DNA from: Calliopum simillimum
Lineage: Eukaryota; Arthropoda; Insecta; Diptera; Lauxaniidae
Length of the DNA stretch: 64,000 nt
NCBI GenBank assembly: GCA_951812925.1
Contig: OX638369.1
Span: forward strand, 18,691,329-18,755,328
Reading direction: 5' to 3'
A program made the position numbers and the translations under genes. Positions 1-9,929 of the stretch are shown here, piece after piece. Numbering within the stretch: position 1 is the first letter of the stretch; every line of letters starts with the position of its first letter. A model generated the notes under the pieces. It was not told the DNA's origin and did not search any database. It saw only the letters and a list, made by a program, of their open reading frames with translations.

Positions 1-365
1 GTGTGATTTGTTTAATTTTTTCCAGCAAAGCTGAAAAACATACAAAACAACAAAAAAAAAAAATAATCAAGCTGGTCGTCGTATATAACAAAAAACAATG
101 CTTTGATAAAAATAGAAATTTGCGGATTTTAAGGGGAGCAGCGGCTTAACTCAGACATTCTGCCTGAATTTATCTTAGCATGGGTAAAGACTGCTGCGAA
201 TTTAATATCGCATAATTTTTTGTACAAAAACAATTTCATAATTTTTGTGAGCCAAAGAAGTTGCTGTCTCGTAACAGCTGTTACGTTCTTTATGCGTCTC
301 GCGTCCTTACATCACGTTACATCACTTTGTTAGTGTAAAAATTTTATTTGTCATCATTCGTTCTC
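1..365. other. AT-rich flank without a gene
   Basis: I see no coding potential, RNA gene or clear repeat here. It is flanking DNA up to the terminal inverted repeat that begins near 366. Confidence 0.5.
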
Positions 366-1033
366 CCCAGCAAACATTTTCAATCGCGGAAGAATCGTAT
401 TCGATTCGCCTAGACGATTAAATCAATCGTCCGCGACAGTCGCATTCTACTCTTCCGCGAATGTTCAGGCGTGAGAAATTGTCCGGCCGAATACGATTGT
501 TTTAGAAGAATCCTCTAACAACTCCCCGAAATGAATCCGGAAACGATCCCCAGGAAGAGTCATCTGGCGACTCCCCAAGATGAATCTGCAAATGATCCCC
601 AGGAAGGGTCAACAGACGACTCCGCAACATGTTTTTCAAAGCGAAAAAAAAACTTGAAAAAACTTGAAAAAAAAAAAATAAAAAAAATAAAATATGAAAT
701 GGCGACATAAAAATAATTTCATAAGAAATTGCTAATTTTTGTACAATAAACTGTTAAAATTTATGTGCCGTTAAAAATATACCGTGTAGTTTGACATTTT
801 GCTTCGTGGAAAATACTGGGCCTCAGAAATATTGCCTTTTAGAAAAAAAAATTATTAATTTTTTCGAAATTTCTCAGGAGATGACGTCATGTCGTAGTCG
901 GCCATCTTGTATCGTGTAAAACTCGTCTGAAGGAGTTGTTGGTTATTCGTAAAGAAGTTCGATTTCAAACCATCATCCAGAAGAGACTTAGTCGAATCTT
1001 TTTTTATTCGTTTTGGGCTTTTTTTTATGAATT

Positions 1034-1470
1034 TTTTTTTTTGCACCAATCGATGGGGAATGGTCGAAAATATATTTTGGTCATAACCAGATTTGGTTCC
1101 GGGCCCTCTAAGTGACCGATTTGGGCCCATTTTTGTAAAAAAATTTTATTGCACCAATCGATGGGGAAAGGTCGAAAATATATTTTGGACATGTCCAGGG
1201 GTGTCTCCGACCCTTCTAAGTGACCGATTTGGGCCCATTTTGGTGAAAAAATTTTATTGCACCAATCGATAGGGAAAGGTCGAAAATACATTCTGGACAT
1301 GTCCAGGGGTGTCTCCGACCCCTCTAAGTGACCGATTTGGGCCCATTTCGGTGAAAAATTTTTATTGCACCAATCGATAGGGAAAGGTCGAAAACAGATT
1401 TCGGATATGATCAGAGATGTCTTCGACCACTCTAAGTGACCATTTTGGACCCATTTTTGAAAATAAAATT
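1034..1470. repeat. 108-bp tandem repeat array, about 4 copies
   Basis: Units contain TTGCACCAATCGATGGGGAA, then GGTCGAAAATA, TTTTGGACATG, CCGACCCCTCTAAGTGACC and GATTTGGGCCCATTT. The CACCAATCGAT landmark recurs every 108 bases (for example near 1153 and 1261). The same unit fills both arms of the foldback element at 23341-25976. Because 108 is a multiple of three, frames stay open across units, which explains the short ORFs on the minus strand. Confidence 0.9.
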
Positions 1471-1471
1471 A

Positions 1472-1740
1472 TTGCGCAAAACTCGCCTGGAAGAGTTGTA
1501 TATTCATTGCGAAGATGTTTGATTCGCAATGATCTTCTAGAAGAGTGTAAGGAGGAATCTTCTGTTACTCGCGCTGAAGTTTTGTCGCGTAAAACTCGCC
1601 TGGAAGAGTTGTATATTCATCGCGAAGATGTTTGATTCGCAATAATCTTCCAGAAGAGTGTAAGGAGGAATCTTCTTTTACTCGCGGAAAATTTTTATCG
1701 CGGAAAGCTCGCGTAGAAGAGCTTTAAATGCATCGCCAAA
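1472..1740. repeat. 113-bp tandem repeat, 2.3 copies
   Basis: ACTCGCCTGGAAGAGTTGTA begins at 1481 and again at 1594, each followed by TATTCATYGCGAAGATG and AGAAGAGTGTAAGGAGGAAT. A third, degraded copy runs into the right terminal inverted repeat. It looks like subterminal structure of the 366-1779 element. Confidence 0.8.
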
Positions 1741-2329
1741 AATATGGAAGATTGTCCGCGATTGAAAACGTTTGCTGGGTCTGTATTCATTGCCGTTTAG
1801 TGAACATGTGTATATGTAGATGTACATACATATGTATTCATTCAAATGTATTCATTCATATATGTGCACACATACTATATACATGCGTCTGTGCCTGTGT
1901 TTATGCAAAATTTGAGCTTTAATCTTTCTCTTCTTTTATTCTAAAATATCTCTTTTTTTTAGCTGTTTTTTCATTTGGTTTCTTTTTCATTCTGCTGACT
2001 CTCTGTTGGTTCCCTTTCTATGCAAGTCAAGCGTAAAGTTTTGCACTGCAAAATGTAATCAATCATCTCAAAATTCCCAAGCCAGAATTTAATATTTTCC
2101 ATGTAAAATGAAAATTATTTCCAACAAGATATATGGGAAAGAAATTGTTTGAAAATATGTTGAAAGCTTAAAGTGTTTTATTATTCGTGGAATTTAAAAT
2201 AGAAATAAAAATGCTACCTTAGTTATATATGGAGTTTTTACTTTCTTCCAATAAGAAAGATACATATGTTACGAATATCGACTTTTGAGTAAGTTTTGCC
2301 CGAAAAAAATAATTTATGTTTTTATTTCT

Positions 2330-2710
2330 TTATTTAATTATCATTTTTTTATTCAGTTATATTGTTACTTTGTGATTTAAATATTTAATTATTTTGTTTT
2401 TCATTTTTTCAGTTATTTAGTTACTTAGTTTTAGTTACTAAGTTATTTAGTTATTAAGTTATGTAGTTGTTTAGTTTTTTAGTTTTTTAGTGTTTTAGTT
2501 TTTAAGTGCTTTGGTTTTAAAGTTATTTAGTTATTAAGTCATTCAGTTATTTAGTTGCTTAATTATTTATTTATTTAGTTATCAAGATATTTAGTTATTT
2601 AGTTATTTAGTTATTAAGTTATTTAGTTATTTAGTAATTTAGTTATTTAGTTTTTGAGTTATTTAGTTATTTATTTATTTAATTATTTACTAAGTTGGTT
2701 TTTAATCATT
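2330..2710. repeat. Degenerate TTATTTAGTTATTAAG minisatellite
   Basis: About 380 bp made almost entirely of TTTAGTTA, TTATTTAG and TTATTAAG words with scattered substitutions. No coding potential. Confidence 0.85.
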
Positions 2711-3015
2711 TGTTTGCAATTATAAAAAAAAAAAAAACCTTAAGAATGTCGTCGTATGAATGGTTTGGCCAAAATTGTTTAAGAAAAGTATTTCAGGTTT
2801 GAGTCAATGGTCTTCTTTATTGATTTGTTTATTTTTTCCAAATTACGAGTATATGCAACTGACGTGCTCAGCTTATGTTTAAATAATTTTGGGCCAGATC
2901 CAAATTATTTACAGCTTTATTCATAGTTGATCATTATAAAAGTAAGCTCGTTCATCACAGCTTTTAAGGAAACAGTCCTGAGTTACACAATTGATATTCA
3001 AAAACTAAGTGTGCA

Positions 3016-3803
3016 TTAAGGTGGGTTTGCAAAAAAAATATTATTCTGGTAACCATTGACATATGTTACTAGGCTTGCTGTTACACTTTTCTCAAAATAT
3101 TTTGACACTAGCGAAAACTTCTATAATGATAGAATTTTTATAGACCAAAAACAAAAAATTTTATATGCAAAACTTTTTTGTTTGGCTACATAAAGCAAAA
3201 ACAAAATTCACAAAAATACTACATAACAACCGTTTAAGTTCTGCATCAAAAGTTTTTGTGTAGTTGCTCTCTGTCTCCGGACTTTGATTTTAGAAACAAT
3301 GACAAATCTCATAACTTAATCGTGTTACCCTTTTAAAATTGAGCCTTAAAGTATACTAAGCTTTTGCAAGTTTCAAACAATGTATTTAGAACATGCAGGT
3401 ATGCTATGCTTTTGTAAAATTTGTAGTTCAAAACATATCGTATGAGCATAAAAGTATGCTTGTATTTTAAAATGCAGCATATTTGAAGTTATTAAAAACG
3501 AAGCCCATGTTTAGGCAAAATTTTCATCATCTGGCACGTTCGAAATAAGAAAGTTGTCAATATTTCTAAAATTCAAGAACTGGGACAGAGACCAATTTTC
3601 CAAAAAGTTCTGCGGCACTTAAAATTTTTCTTTTATATTTTTGTGATTTCTTTTCTATTTTGTTTTTCATACAAATTTTGTGTTTTTGGTCCAAAAAAAG
3701 TACTAGCATTATTGAAGTTTTCTCCAGAGACAGAATATTTCGTGAGAAATCTAGCCGAGCACATATTTCAATAGTTACAAGAATAGTGATAAACCCACCT
3801 TAA
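3016..3803. mobile_element. TTAA-flanked MITE with long TIRs (piggyBac-like)
   Basis: TTAA at 3016-3019 is followed by GGTGGGTTT. At the other end AAACCCACC is followed by TTAA at 3800-3803. The inverted similarity goes on for roughly 170-200 bp with small gaps: shared words in the same order include CATATG, CTCRAAATATT, GAAAACTTC and GACCAAAAACA. A TTAA target duplication with GG/CC ends is the hallmark of piggyBac-type insertions. There is no transposase ORF, so it is non-autonomous. Confidence 0.7.
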
Positions 3804-5100
3804 CGTACATATAGTACCTCTCAAATCATATGGCTACCTTACGTTTGCCGCCGTTACAAATTGCATGTACCTCGATGTGAACGTAATGGTAAAACCCACA
3901 CAAATAAATTAAACATGAGATGTAAATCACAAAATCTTCAAATCATCATCAATTAGACTGAAAAAGTCAACGTCGTTGTCATCTTCAACACAGACACACA
4001 GTCACAAAGTAAAGCTGCTGCTCATTTCTTGCAGATGCACTCATACACATTCAAATCTCTCTTAAAGCACTCCAGTTATTAACATGCGAAGGAGAACAAC
4101 AAAAACAAAAAGTAGGAAAAACATAAAAACAGCGCAACAACAATAGTGGTGGGTGGAAGGAGGAGGGCGAGGGGGAACATCCTCACTCGAAATTGTCTAC
4201 TGCAGCTGCGACTTTCTGTCTTTTTAACACCTTCACTGTCACAGTAGGGGAAAGTAAAAAAAAAACCCAATCACAGAATAGAGAACCAACCAAGATATCA
4301 AGCATGTCACTGGCATTTTTAGATGCACACAGCTTAGTTCCGCTCCCTTTCCTGCTGAATGCGCTGAAACTGTGACACAGAAATGCAAAGATTTTGTATT
4401 TTCCCGCAATCTTCAGTTGACTGTTCGTTTGTTAATGACAATGTTGCAGCCCTGGTTCACTCGAATTCATTAAGTATGCGTGTTTATATGTATGTATGCG
4501 TTTTTATCAATTTTGCCGCTACACGTGTGCACATGTGTGTTCGCTTGTGTGTGTCGCTAGATTTTCGCACGTTCTTTAGGCTACCTGCCAGCCTGCCGGT
4601 TGGTAATGTTATATTTTGGCACAAATACATGAAAAGTCGTTTCCGCTATAATCCCTAGGAAAATTTAATTAATTTATGTGGCAACGCTTTTTTTGTTGTT
4701 CCGTATTTTTTATTTTTTTCCTTTGTTCTGCGACTCGCTTTGGTACTGCAGATCTGCGCGTGTATTGTATGATGGAGGGTACAGGTGCATATGAGGAACG
4801 CATACATATAAAAGTATCTGATAAATGCGCGCTTAAGCGCATTAAAGCGTTTTATTTATAAGCAGCTTTGGTAAGAGAAATCCTTTAATTCATCGTGGAG
4901 GTAGAATTTTCAATTTCTTTTCGAAAAATAATTAGTATTAGCATTAGAGAGTGAAACAGTTGAAATGTTTCAGAGAGATAAACGCATGTTTGTGCATAAA
5001 GTTTTAATTCATTTTAAATTAATTAACACAATTTGCTTCACAGGTTACTAAAACTTAATGTTAAAGAATCTTGTGAATATTAACAAAATCAAAATTTTAT
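3804..5100. other. No gene seen
   Basis: The stretch holds simple-sequence tracts and short chance ORFs of 60-90 codons with no recognisable motif. I see no RNA gene. Confidence 0.4.
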
Positions 5101-5199
5101 TCAAAAATATTAATTTCACGAAGAAATGTGTAGTCCCAAATGAAATTTTTAACCAAAAAACAAGCTTTTGAAAAAAGGGATGAAAAAGACTTATAAAAC

Positions 5200-5300
5200 A
5201 GGATATAATGGGTTAAGATGTTAGAGTAAAATTTTGCCTTGGATAATTCTATGGTGACCTTGGAACAACAAGTTTTATCCAAATGACGATTTTGAGTTTA
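5200..5300. repeat. Arm of dispersed inverted-repeat family
   Basis: AAAACAGGATATAATGGGTT, then GTGACCTTGGAACAACAAG and TTTTATCCAAA. The reverse complement of the second block occurs at 15776-15796, and the AGGATATAATGG block has an inverted partner near 7860. This is one arm of the family that is best preserved at 15751-16405. Confidence 0.55.
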
Positions 5301-5370
5301 ACAGTAGGGTGCATTTTCGACAGTACATTTTTTGAGGATGTTTAGAGCTATAGAGTTGTTTAACTACCCA

Positions 5371-5812
5371 ATCTTACAAAATCCCTTACTTGTGCTTCCC
5401 TTTCTATAAAATGCTATAGATATCGTTGTATAAGCACGGTTCTCCGGAACGAGGAATTAATCATAGTTTGAGGCACCTCTGATTTTCTTTTTTTATACAA
5501 TACCTGATAGTATTAGCAACAAAACAAAATAATTTTTAAAATCGCAAGTAGGTGCCCCGCCTCCAATATGAAGAATTTGCTTAATTTTTTGTTTATTTTT
5601 TTTATGGATTCAGAATCGATCCAGATGATTTCAATGAAATTTTCACAGGATATTACTATTGATCAGGACGAGGTCTTACGCTTGCAAAATAGGCGGTTCC
5701 ACGCCCCCAAAAACGAAATTTTGTCATATCCCATACATTTTTTGACGCAGGTTAATGACGTTTGGTGCCACGCCCACTAAAGAATAAATCGTCATTTTTC
5801 ATAAAGGAAAAA
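5371..5812. repeat. Left arm of a ~440-bp inverted repeat
   Basis: Blocks such as ACGAGGAATTAATCATAG, TTTGAGGCACCTCTGATTTT, TATACAATACCTG, AGTAGGTGCCCCG, CAGATGATTTCAATGAAATT, GCGGTTCCACGCCCC and TTGACGCAGGTTAATGA occur in the opposite orientation and reverse order at 6640-7125. Confidence 0.85.
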
Positions 5813-5829
5813 TATCAAAACAAGCGATG

Positions 5830-6417
5830 AATTTCAAAAATTATATAAATTATATTGTTTTCACACCGACGCTCTTATTATTGATATCATCCCACCGCCG
5901 GAACTTCGTCTAATTTTAGGAGGAGTTAACACAATTTTCAAACATATGGCAGCAGAGTTTGAGGAACTTAGTGTATGTTGGGCTAAATTTTGCAATGTAG
6001 GAAAAAAAATAACTTATGACAACGCTGCATTCGATGGAAATTCTTGTTCAATTCTTCTAAAAAATTTCGATTATTTGCGAAGTACTTCACCAGTTTTGTG
6101 TTTGAAATACGTTAAAATATTCGATTGCTTTAAAAAAGTTGTAGATATATGCTTCTCGCAGGATCTAGATCCAAAGTTCGAAACATATATCGGTGATTTT
6201 AAAAAGACCTGAGCTGAATGCAAAATACCTATAACTCCTAAGTCGCATGCAATATTTGATCATGTTCCAGACTTCCAGAACTGGCCGTAGAATCTTCACA
6301 TCATGATTTTGCATCCGTTTGGAAAAACTACAAGATAATTACACCTCATTAAAATTATGGTGATAAACTTCTTAAAGCAGTCTGTGATTACAATGCGCAC
6401 CATTTAAAGTAAATAGA
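5830..6417 (+). pseudogene. Broken ORF of a transposon-associated protein family
   Basis: The open part reads IIDIIPPPELRLILGGVN just before the first ATG (5946). It continues with FDGNSCSILLKNFDYL, YVKIFDCFKKVVDICFSQ and LDPKFETYIGDFKKT, and then meets a TGA at 6210-6212. The frame goes on with ITPKSHAIFDHVPDF, and after a frameshift near 6290 another frame gives ESSHHDFASVWKNYKI and GDKLLKAVCDYNAHHL. This order of motifs resembles a large ORF family common in arthropod and hydrozoan genomes that is usually taken to be transposon-derived. I recognise the pattern but cannot name the superfamily. The protein is the C-terminal part only, with one nonsense and one frameshift lesion, inside the inverted arms described here. 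Confidence 0.6.
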
Positions 6418-6639
6418 AATTCTAAAAATAATGAATTTTGTAATGAAGATTAAAAGGGTAAATAAAAAATCTTGTATTATGTAATAAATTTTTTCATATA
6501 ATTTTGGATTTGTTTATGCATATCCCGAAGCGCTTCTACTTATATTGGTGGCGTGGCAACGTAAAATTTTACATAAGAGGTTAAATGAGTCGTTGCCTTT
6601 TACATATGCACCAAATCTCACCCATTTGCCTGAGATAGT

Positions 6640-7125
6640 TTATGAGAAATGACGATTTTTTTTTTTGGTGCTCGTGGCAATACCCATTTTTTTATTGCAT
6701 GTTATTTTTCTTTTTGTTTCCTTTATATGTGTACCAAACTTCATTAACCTGCGTCAAAAAATATAAGAGATATGATGAAATTTCATTTTTAGGGGCGTGG
6801 AACCGCCTATTTCGCAAGTATGAGACCCCTACTGATTGATAGTAATACCATGTGAAAATTTCATTGAAATCATCTGGATGCATTCGGAACCCATAAAACA
6901 TATTAACAAAAAAAAAAAACCAGAAAATTCTGAATATTATATAGTAGATGAGTAGTTGCGCCCATTTTAGGGTCGGGGCATCTACTTGCAATTTTAAAAA
7001 TTATTTTATTTTGTTGCTAACACTACCAGGTATTGTATAAAAAAAGAAAATCAGAGGTGCCTCAAACTATGATTAATTCCTCGTACCGGAGAACCGTGTA
7101 AGAGGGAACAAATGCAAAACTTAAG
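6640..7125. repeat. Right arm of the ~440-bp inverted repeat
   Basis: Inverted partner of 5371-5812. It ends with AGAGGTGCCTCAAACTATGA and CTCCGGTACG-type sequence in reverse complement. Several small indels and poly-A/T tracts separate the arms, so the copy is not fresh. Confidence 0.85.
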
Positions 7126-7789
7126 GAATTTTGTCCTTTTCACAGTTTTCTGTACTTTACTCCAAATCTGTAAAAGTTATGTCTTTCATACCTATGAAGC
7201 AAATAATTTCTGGAGTATACTGAAGTTATGCTTAAAATTTAATTTTTAACCCAAAACTACGGTTTTTCTATAATACTTGGTTTTTCGAACTTTGCGCGGC
7301 TATAGCGCCGCTTAACGACTAAACTTCGAAAAATCTTTCGACAGTTTTTTTCTACTCAACAATGGCCATGGCTGCACTAGAACCCGTCACAAATTTTTTG
7401 TTGCAGCATGTTATCGAAACATTATATAAAGGGATAGATGTTCTTCATATACTTTCCGACTACTGTTGGTTACTTTGTCGTGAAACAAACCGAAATTCAC
7501 TAAAAAGGCAAAAGTTTCGAAATAAACAATGAGCATTTTTTCATATTATTTGAAGGTCAGTTAAAGGTCGCTCATCGCCATTTAGTACAAAATCTCTGCT
7601 TGATACGGTTTTTATTTTATTACTATCCCAAAAACGGTCAAAATCAGTGCAATATCTCAAACTATTAAATGAATATAAATATAAAAAATACTATCTAAAA
7701 CTTAGCATTAAACATATATTGTCTTTTAAGCCAAAATGCTTACAAGAACCGTTTTTTCGAAATTTCACCCTACTGTAAAATTTACAAAA

Positions 7790-7990
7790 TGAATAAAACT
7801 TTTTCGCAGAAAATCATAGCGAAACCACACAAGGAACATTTTCTTATAACACACTAATCCATTATATCCTGTTTTTTTGGTCTTTTTGACCACTTTTTCA
7901 TAAATTGGGCTATAATGGGTTAAAGTATTTCACAAAAATATTCTACGGAAAATGTCACTCGTGTCACCAGAGGCGATAAGCTTAAGAAAA
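7790..7990. repeat. Arm of dispersed inverted-repeat family
   Basis: CCATTATATCCTGTTTTTTT, GTCTTTTTGACCA, ATAATGGGTTAAAG and ATATTCTACGGAAAATGTCAC match, in order, the left half of the inverted-repeat element at 15751-16405. It has no ORF. Confidence 0.5.
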
Positions 7991-8123
7991 ATGCGTTAAA
8001 AATGCCATGTAATATCGATATTGACGTTTTTGTGCTTTCGACGTTTTAGTGTTTACCGACTAGTGGTAAAATTGTACAGTAAATATTTCTGTGGAACATG
8101 GTTGTGGGGGATGTAGAAGGTTT

Positions 8124-8467
8124 TCTATTATATAAAACAGTTTGATAATCACTGTGCCAATACAGTTAGAGGTGGACTGAAGTAAATCGTTGTTTACACA
8201 GTTTGAGAATCACTGTGATTTTACAGTTTGAGTAACAATGTAAAAATTTATATTTATTACAGTTAATAAAGCACTGTGTTAATACAGTTTGAAGGTTTGT
8301 GTTTTGAATAAATCAGTAACACAGTTTTGCAGGTGCGTGTTTTGAATAAATATTTCAAAACACAAGGTGGTAAGAAATAATCTTTCGCGCAGAGTGGAAG
8401 GGAATTAAAAATAGAAAGAGATACGCGGAGGTTGGCGAGCGAGGAGAGTAGGGGCAGAGCCCCCTAG
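8124..8467 (+). mobile_element. Non-autonomous Helitron, 344 bp
   Basis: The right end has a short GC hairpin (GGGGCAGAGCCCC) directly followed by CTAG and a T, preceded by a GCGAGCGAGGAGAGT tract. This is the classic Helitron 3' terminus. The left end reads TCTATTATATAAAACAG, a typical TC start. The insertion lies between T (8123) and T (8468), with no target duplication, as expected. The body contains repeats of ACAGTTTGA and AATCACTGTG. No Rep/helicase is encoded. The 3' end is the stronger call; the 5' end rests on the TC motif alone. Confidence 0.7.
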
Positions 8468-9600
8468 TTTTTTAGAAAAATATTCCCCATAATATCCTGC
8501 TTAAGTTTTCATATCTCAAGACATACATTTTTAATACAAGAAAATTATTTTTTTTTTGTATAGAGTGATGAAAACTTTAAAAATCGATTAAAAAAAACCT
8601 GATCCAGAAAATAGGGAAGACACGTATAACTTCTTTTTAGCCATATTTACAGAATATATTGGATTTTTTCAATTGGGCAACCAAAAATTGGATTTTATCA
8701 ATCGGTGTAATAATATAACTAGTAGGTAAGGTGAGAAAATTAATTTTTTCGAAAAATTTAATTTTATTGCGCATAGTAATAAATAAACCTTTAGTCCTTT
8801 ATTCAGGCATTTAAAAAAAAAACTTTTTTTTTTTTCAACTGCTATAATTACACTAGTCTACAAATGATTAAAAATTTTCCCCAGTGAATGCCATTATTCA
8901 TTTTTTATATAAAATGGGCTGTTGATTCCGAAAATCGCATTTTTATTTATTTCGTGTCGTTTTCGGGATATCGGTCATTTTCGGTTTTCGGACTAAAAAA
9001 AAAAAGATTGTTCCATTTAAATACAAATATCTCAAGAACTAATGTTTGTATTCAAACGTATTATATGTCATATTAAAGGTAATTACTTAAATCACTTTTT
9101 GGTTGGTTTGTTAGTTTCGGCGAAATAAATTGATTTCTAAAAAAACATTTTTTTTTTCGAAAAAATTAACAAAAAATCAAAATCAACTGCAGATTTATAC
9201 AAGAAGAAATAACTTTTTTATAATTTTTTTTTTTTTGTATCATAGACTATATATTTGTGAAGAAAATACGATACCACTTATAAAAATCGATGGAAAAATG
9301 CAAAAGTTGTATACAATTCATTGATAAATTACTAAAATGCGTTTTTGCCTATTTTTTTCGGTTTTTTTTTAGTAAACTGTCGATAATTTGAAACTTTTTG
9401 TAAAACACATGAGTAAATCCAAAAAATTCTTAAAGTAAGCGTTAAAACAAAATATCCGTGTCTCGTAGTTTTTCTCCAGCACTTCAGATTTTTTTTTAGT
9501 CGATTTTTGAAGTTTTTTAATCCACTGTACATGAAAAAAACAAAAATAATGCATTCTTGTGTTAAATCGATGCAAATAACTATTTGGTCCTTACATTTGA
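8468..9600. other. AT-rich stretch without a supported gene
   Basis: Long A and T runs with only short chance ORFs. No repeat with clear ends is visible. Confidence 0.4.
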
Positions 9601-9606
9601 GGTGTA

Positions 9607-9804
9607 TCATGTGCAGGATATTACGAGGATATTACCTCCTTTTTGGCATTGCGAACTTATTATCTCGGAACACTTTACCCCCTGTGCCAGTTTTCTGCAT
9701 GAAATGTTGGGGTTCTTCTTTAAAATTGTGACGAAGTTCTTCTTTTTGTTTTGGTCACGGAACCCTTTTTCTTTTGCGGAACCTGGCTTTCGAAAGACAT
9801 CCAA
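9607..9804 (-). pseudogene. Remnant of Tc1/mariner (maT-like) transposase DNA-binding region
   Basis: The minus strand encodes RKPGSAKEKGFRDQNKKKN followed by NPNISCRKLAQGVKCSE. A basic GRKKG-like stretch followed by an NPN(I/L)S-RKLA-KV-CS helix-turn-helix is typical of the N-terminal DNA-binding domain of maT and related Tc1/mariner transposases. The similarity fades after the helix-turn-helix, and no catalytic DD37D part could be followed downstream. I treat it as a decayed fragment. The family is inferred from motif memory only. Confidence 0.45.
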
Positions 9805-9929
9805 GTCTTCCTTAAATTTTTTCAGAACTCTTCATACCAATTTCACATTAACTTTGCTATTCCGAGCAATTCTATTTGTAGTCTACCGCGGGTGATCTTC
9901 GAAAATGTTTATTATTTACTTTCGAACTT

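Larger units (their letters stand above)
366..1779. mobile_element. Inverted-repeat (foldback-like) non-autonomous element
   Basis: The left end reads CCCAGCAAACATTTTCAATC and continues GCGGA. The reverse complement of the right end (from 1779) reads CCCAGCAAACGTTTTCAATC and also continues GCGGA, so the first 25 bases differ once. Inside are AGAGTC/ACTCCCC-type repeats on the left, a 108-bp tandem array at 1034-1470 and a 113-bp tandem repeat at 1472-1740. No open reading frame of transposase size is present, so it would need enzymes supplied in trans. I could not find a clean target-site duplication, so the exact ends and the superfamily are uncertain. The terminal CAG of CCCAG would be compatible with hAT-type ends. 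Confidence 0.6.
5302..7775. mobile_element. Composite transposon with CAGTAGGGTG ends
   Basis: The left end is CAGTAGGGTGCATTTTCGA and the reverse complement of the right end is CAGTAGGGTGAAATTTCGA. A TA follows the right end, but the left flank reads AA, so a TA target duplication is possible only if the left copy has mutated. Inside are two long inverted arms (5371-5812 and 6640-7125) around a broken transposase-like ORF. The right side holds about 650 bp more than the left between arm and terminus. This may therefore be two nested elements rather than one. Confidence 0.5.
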
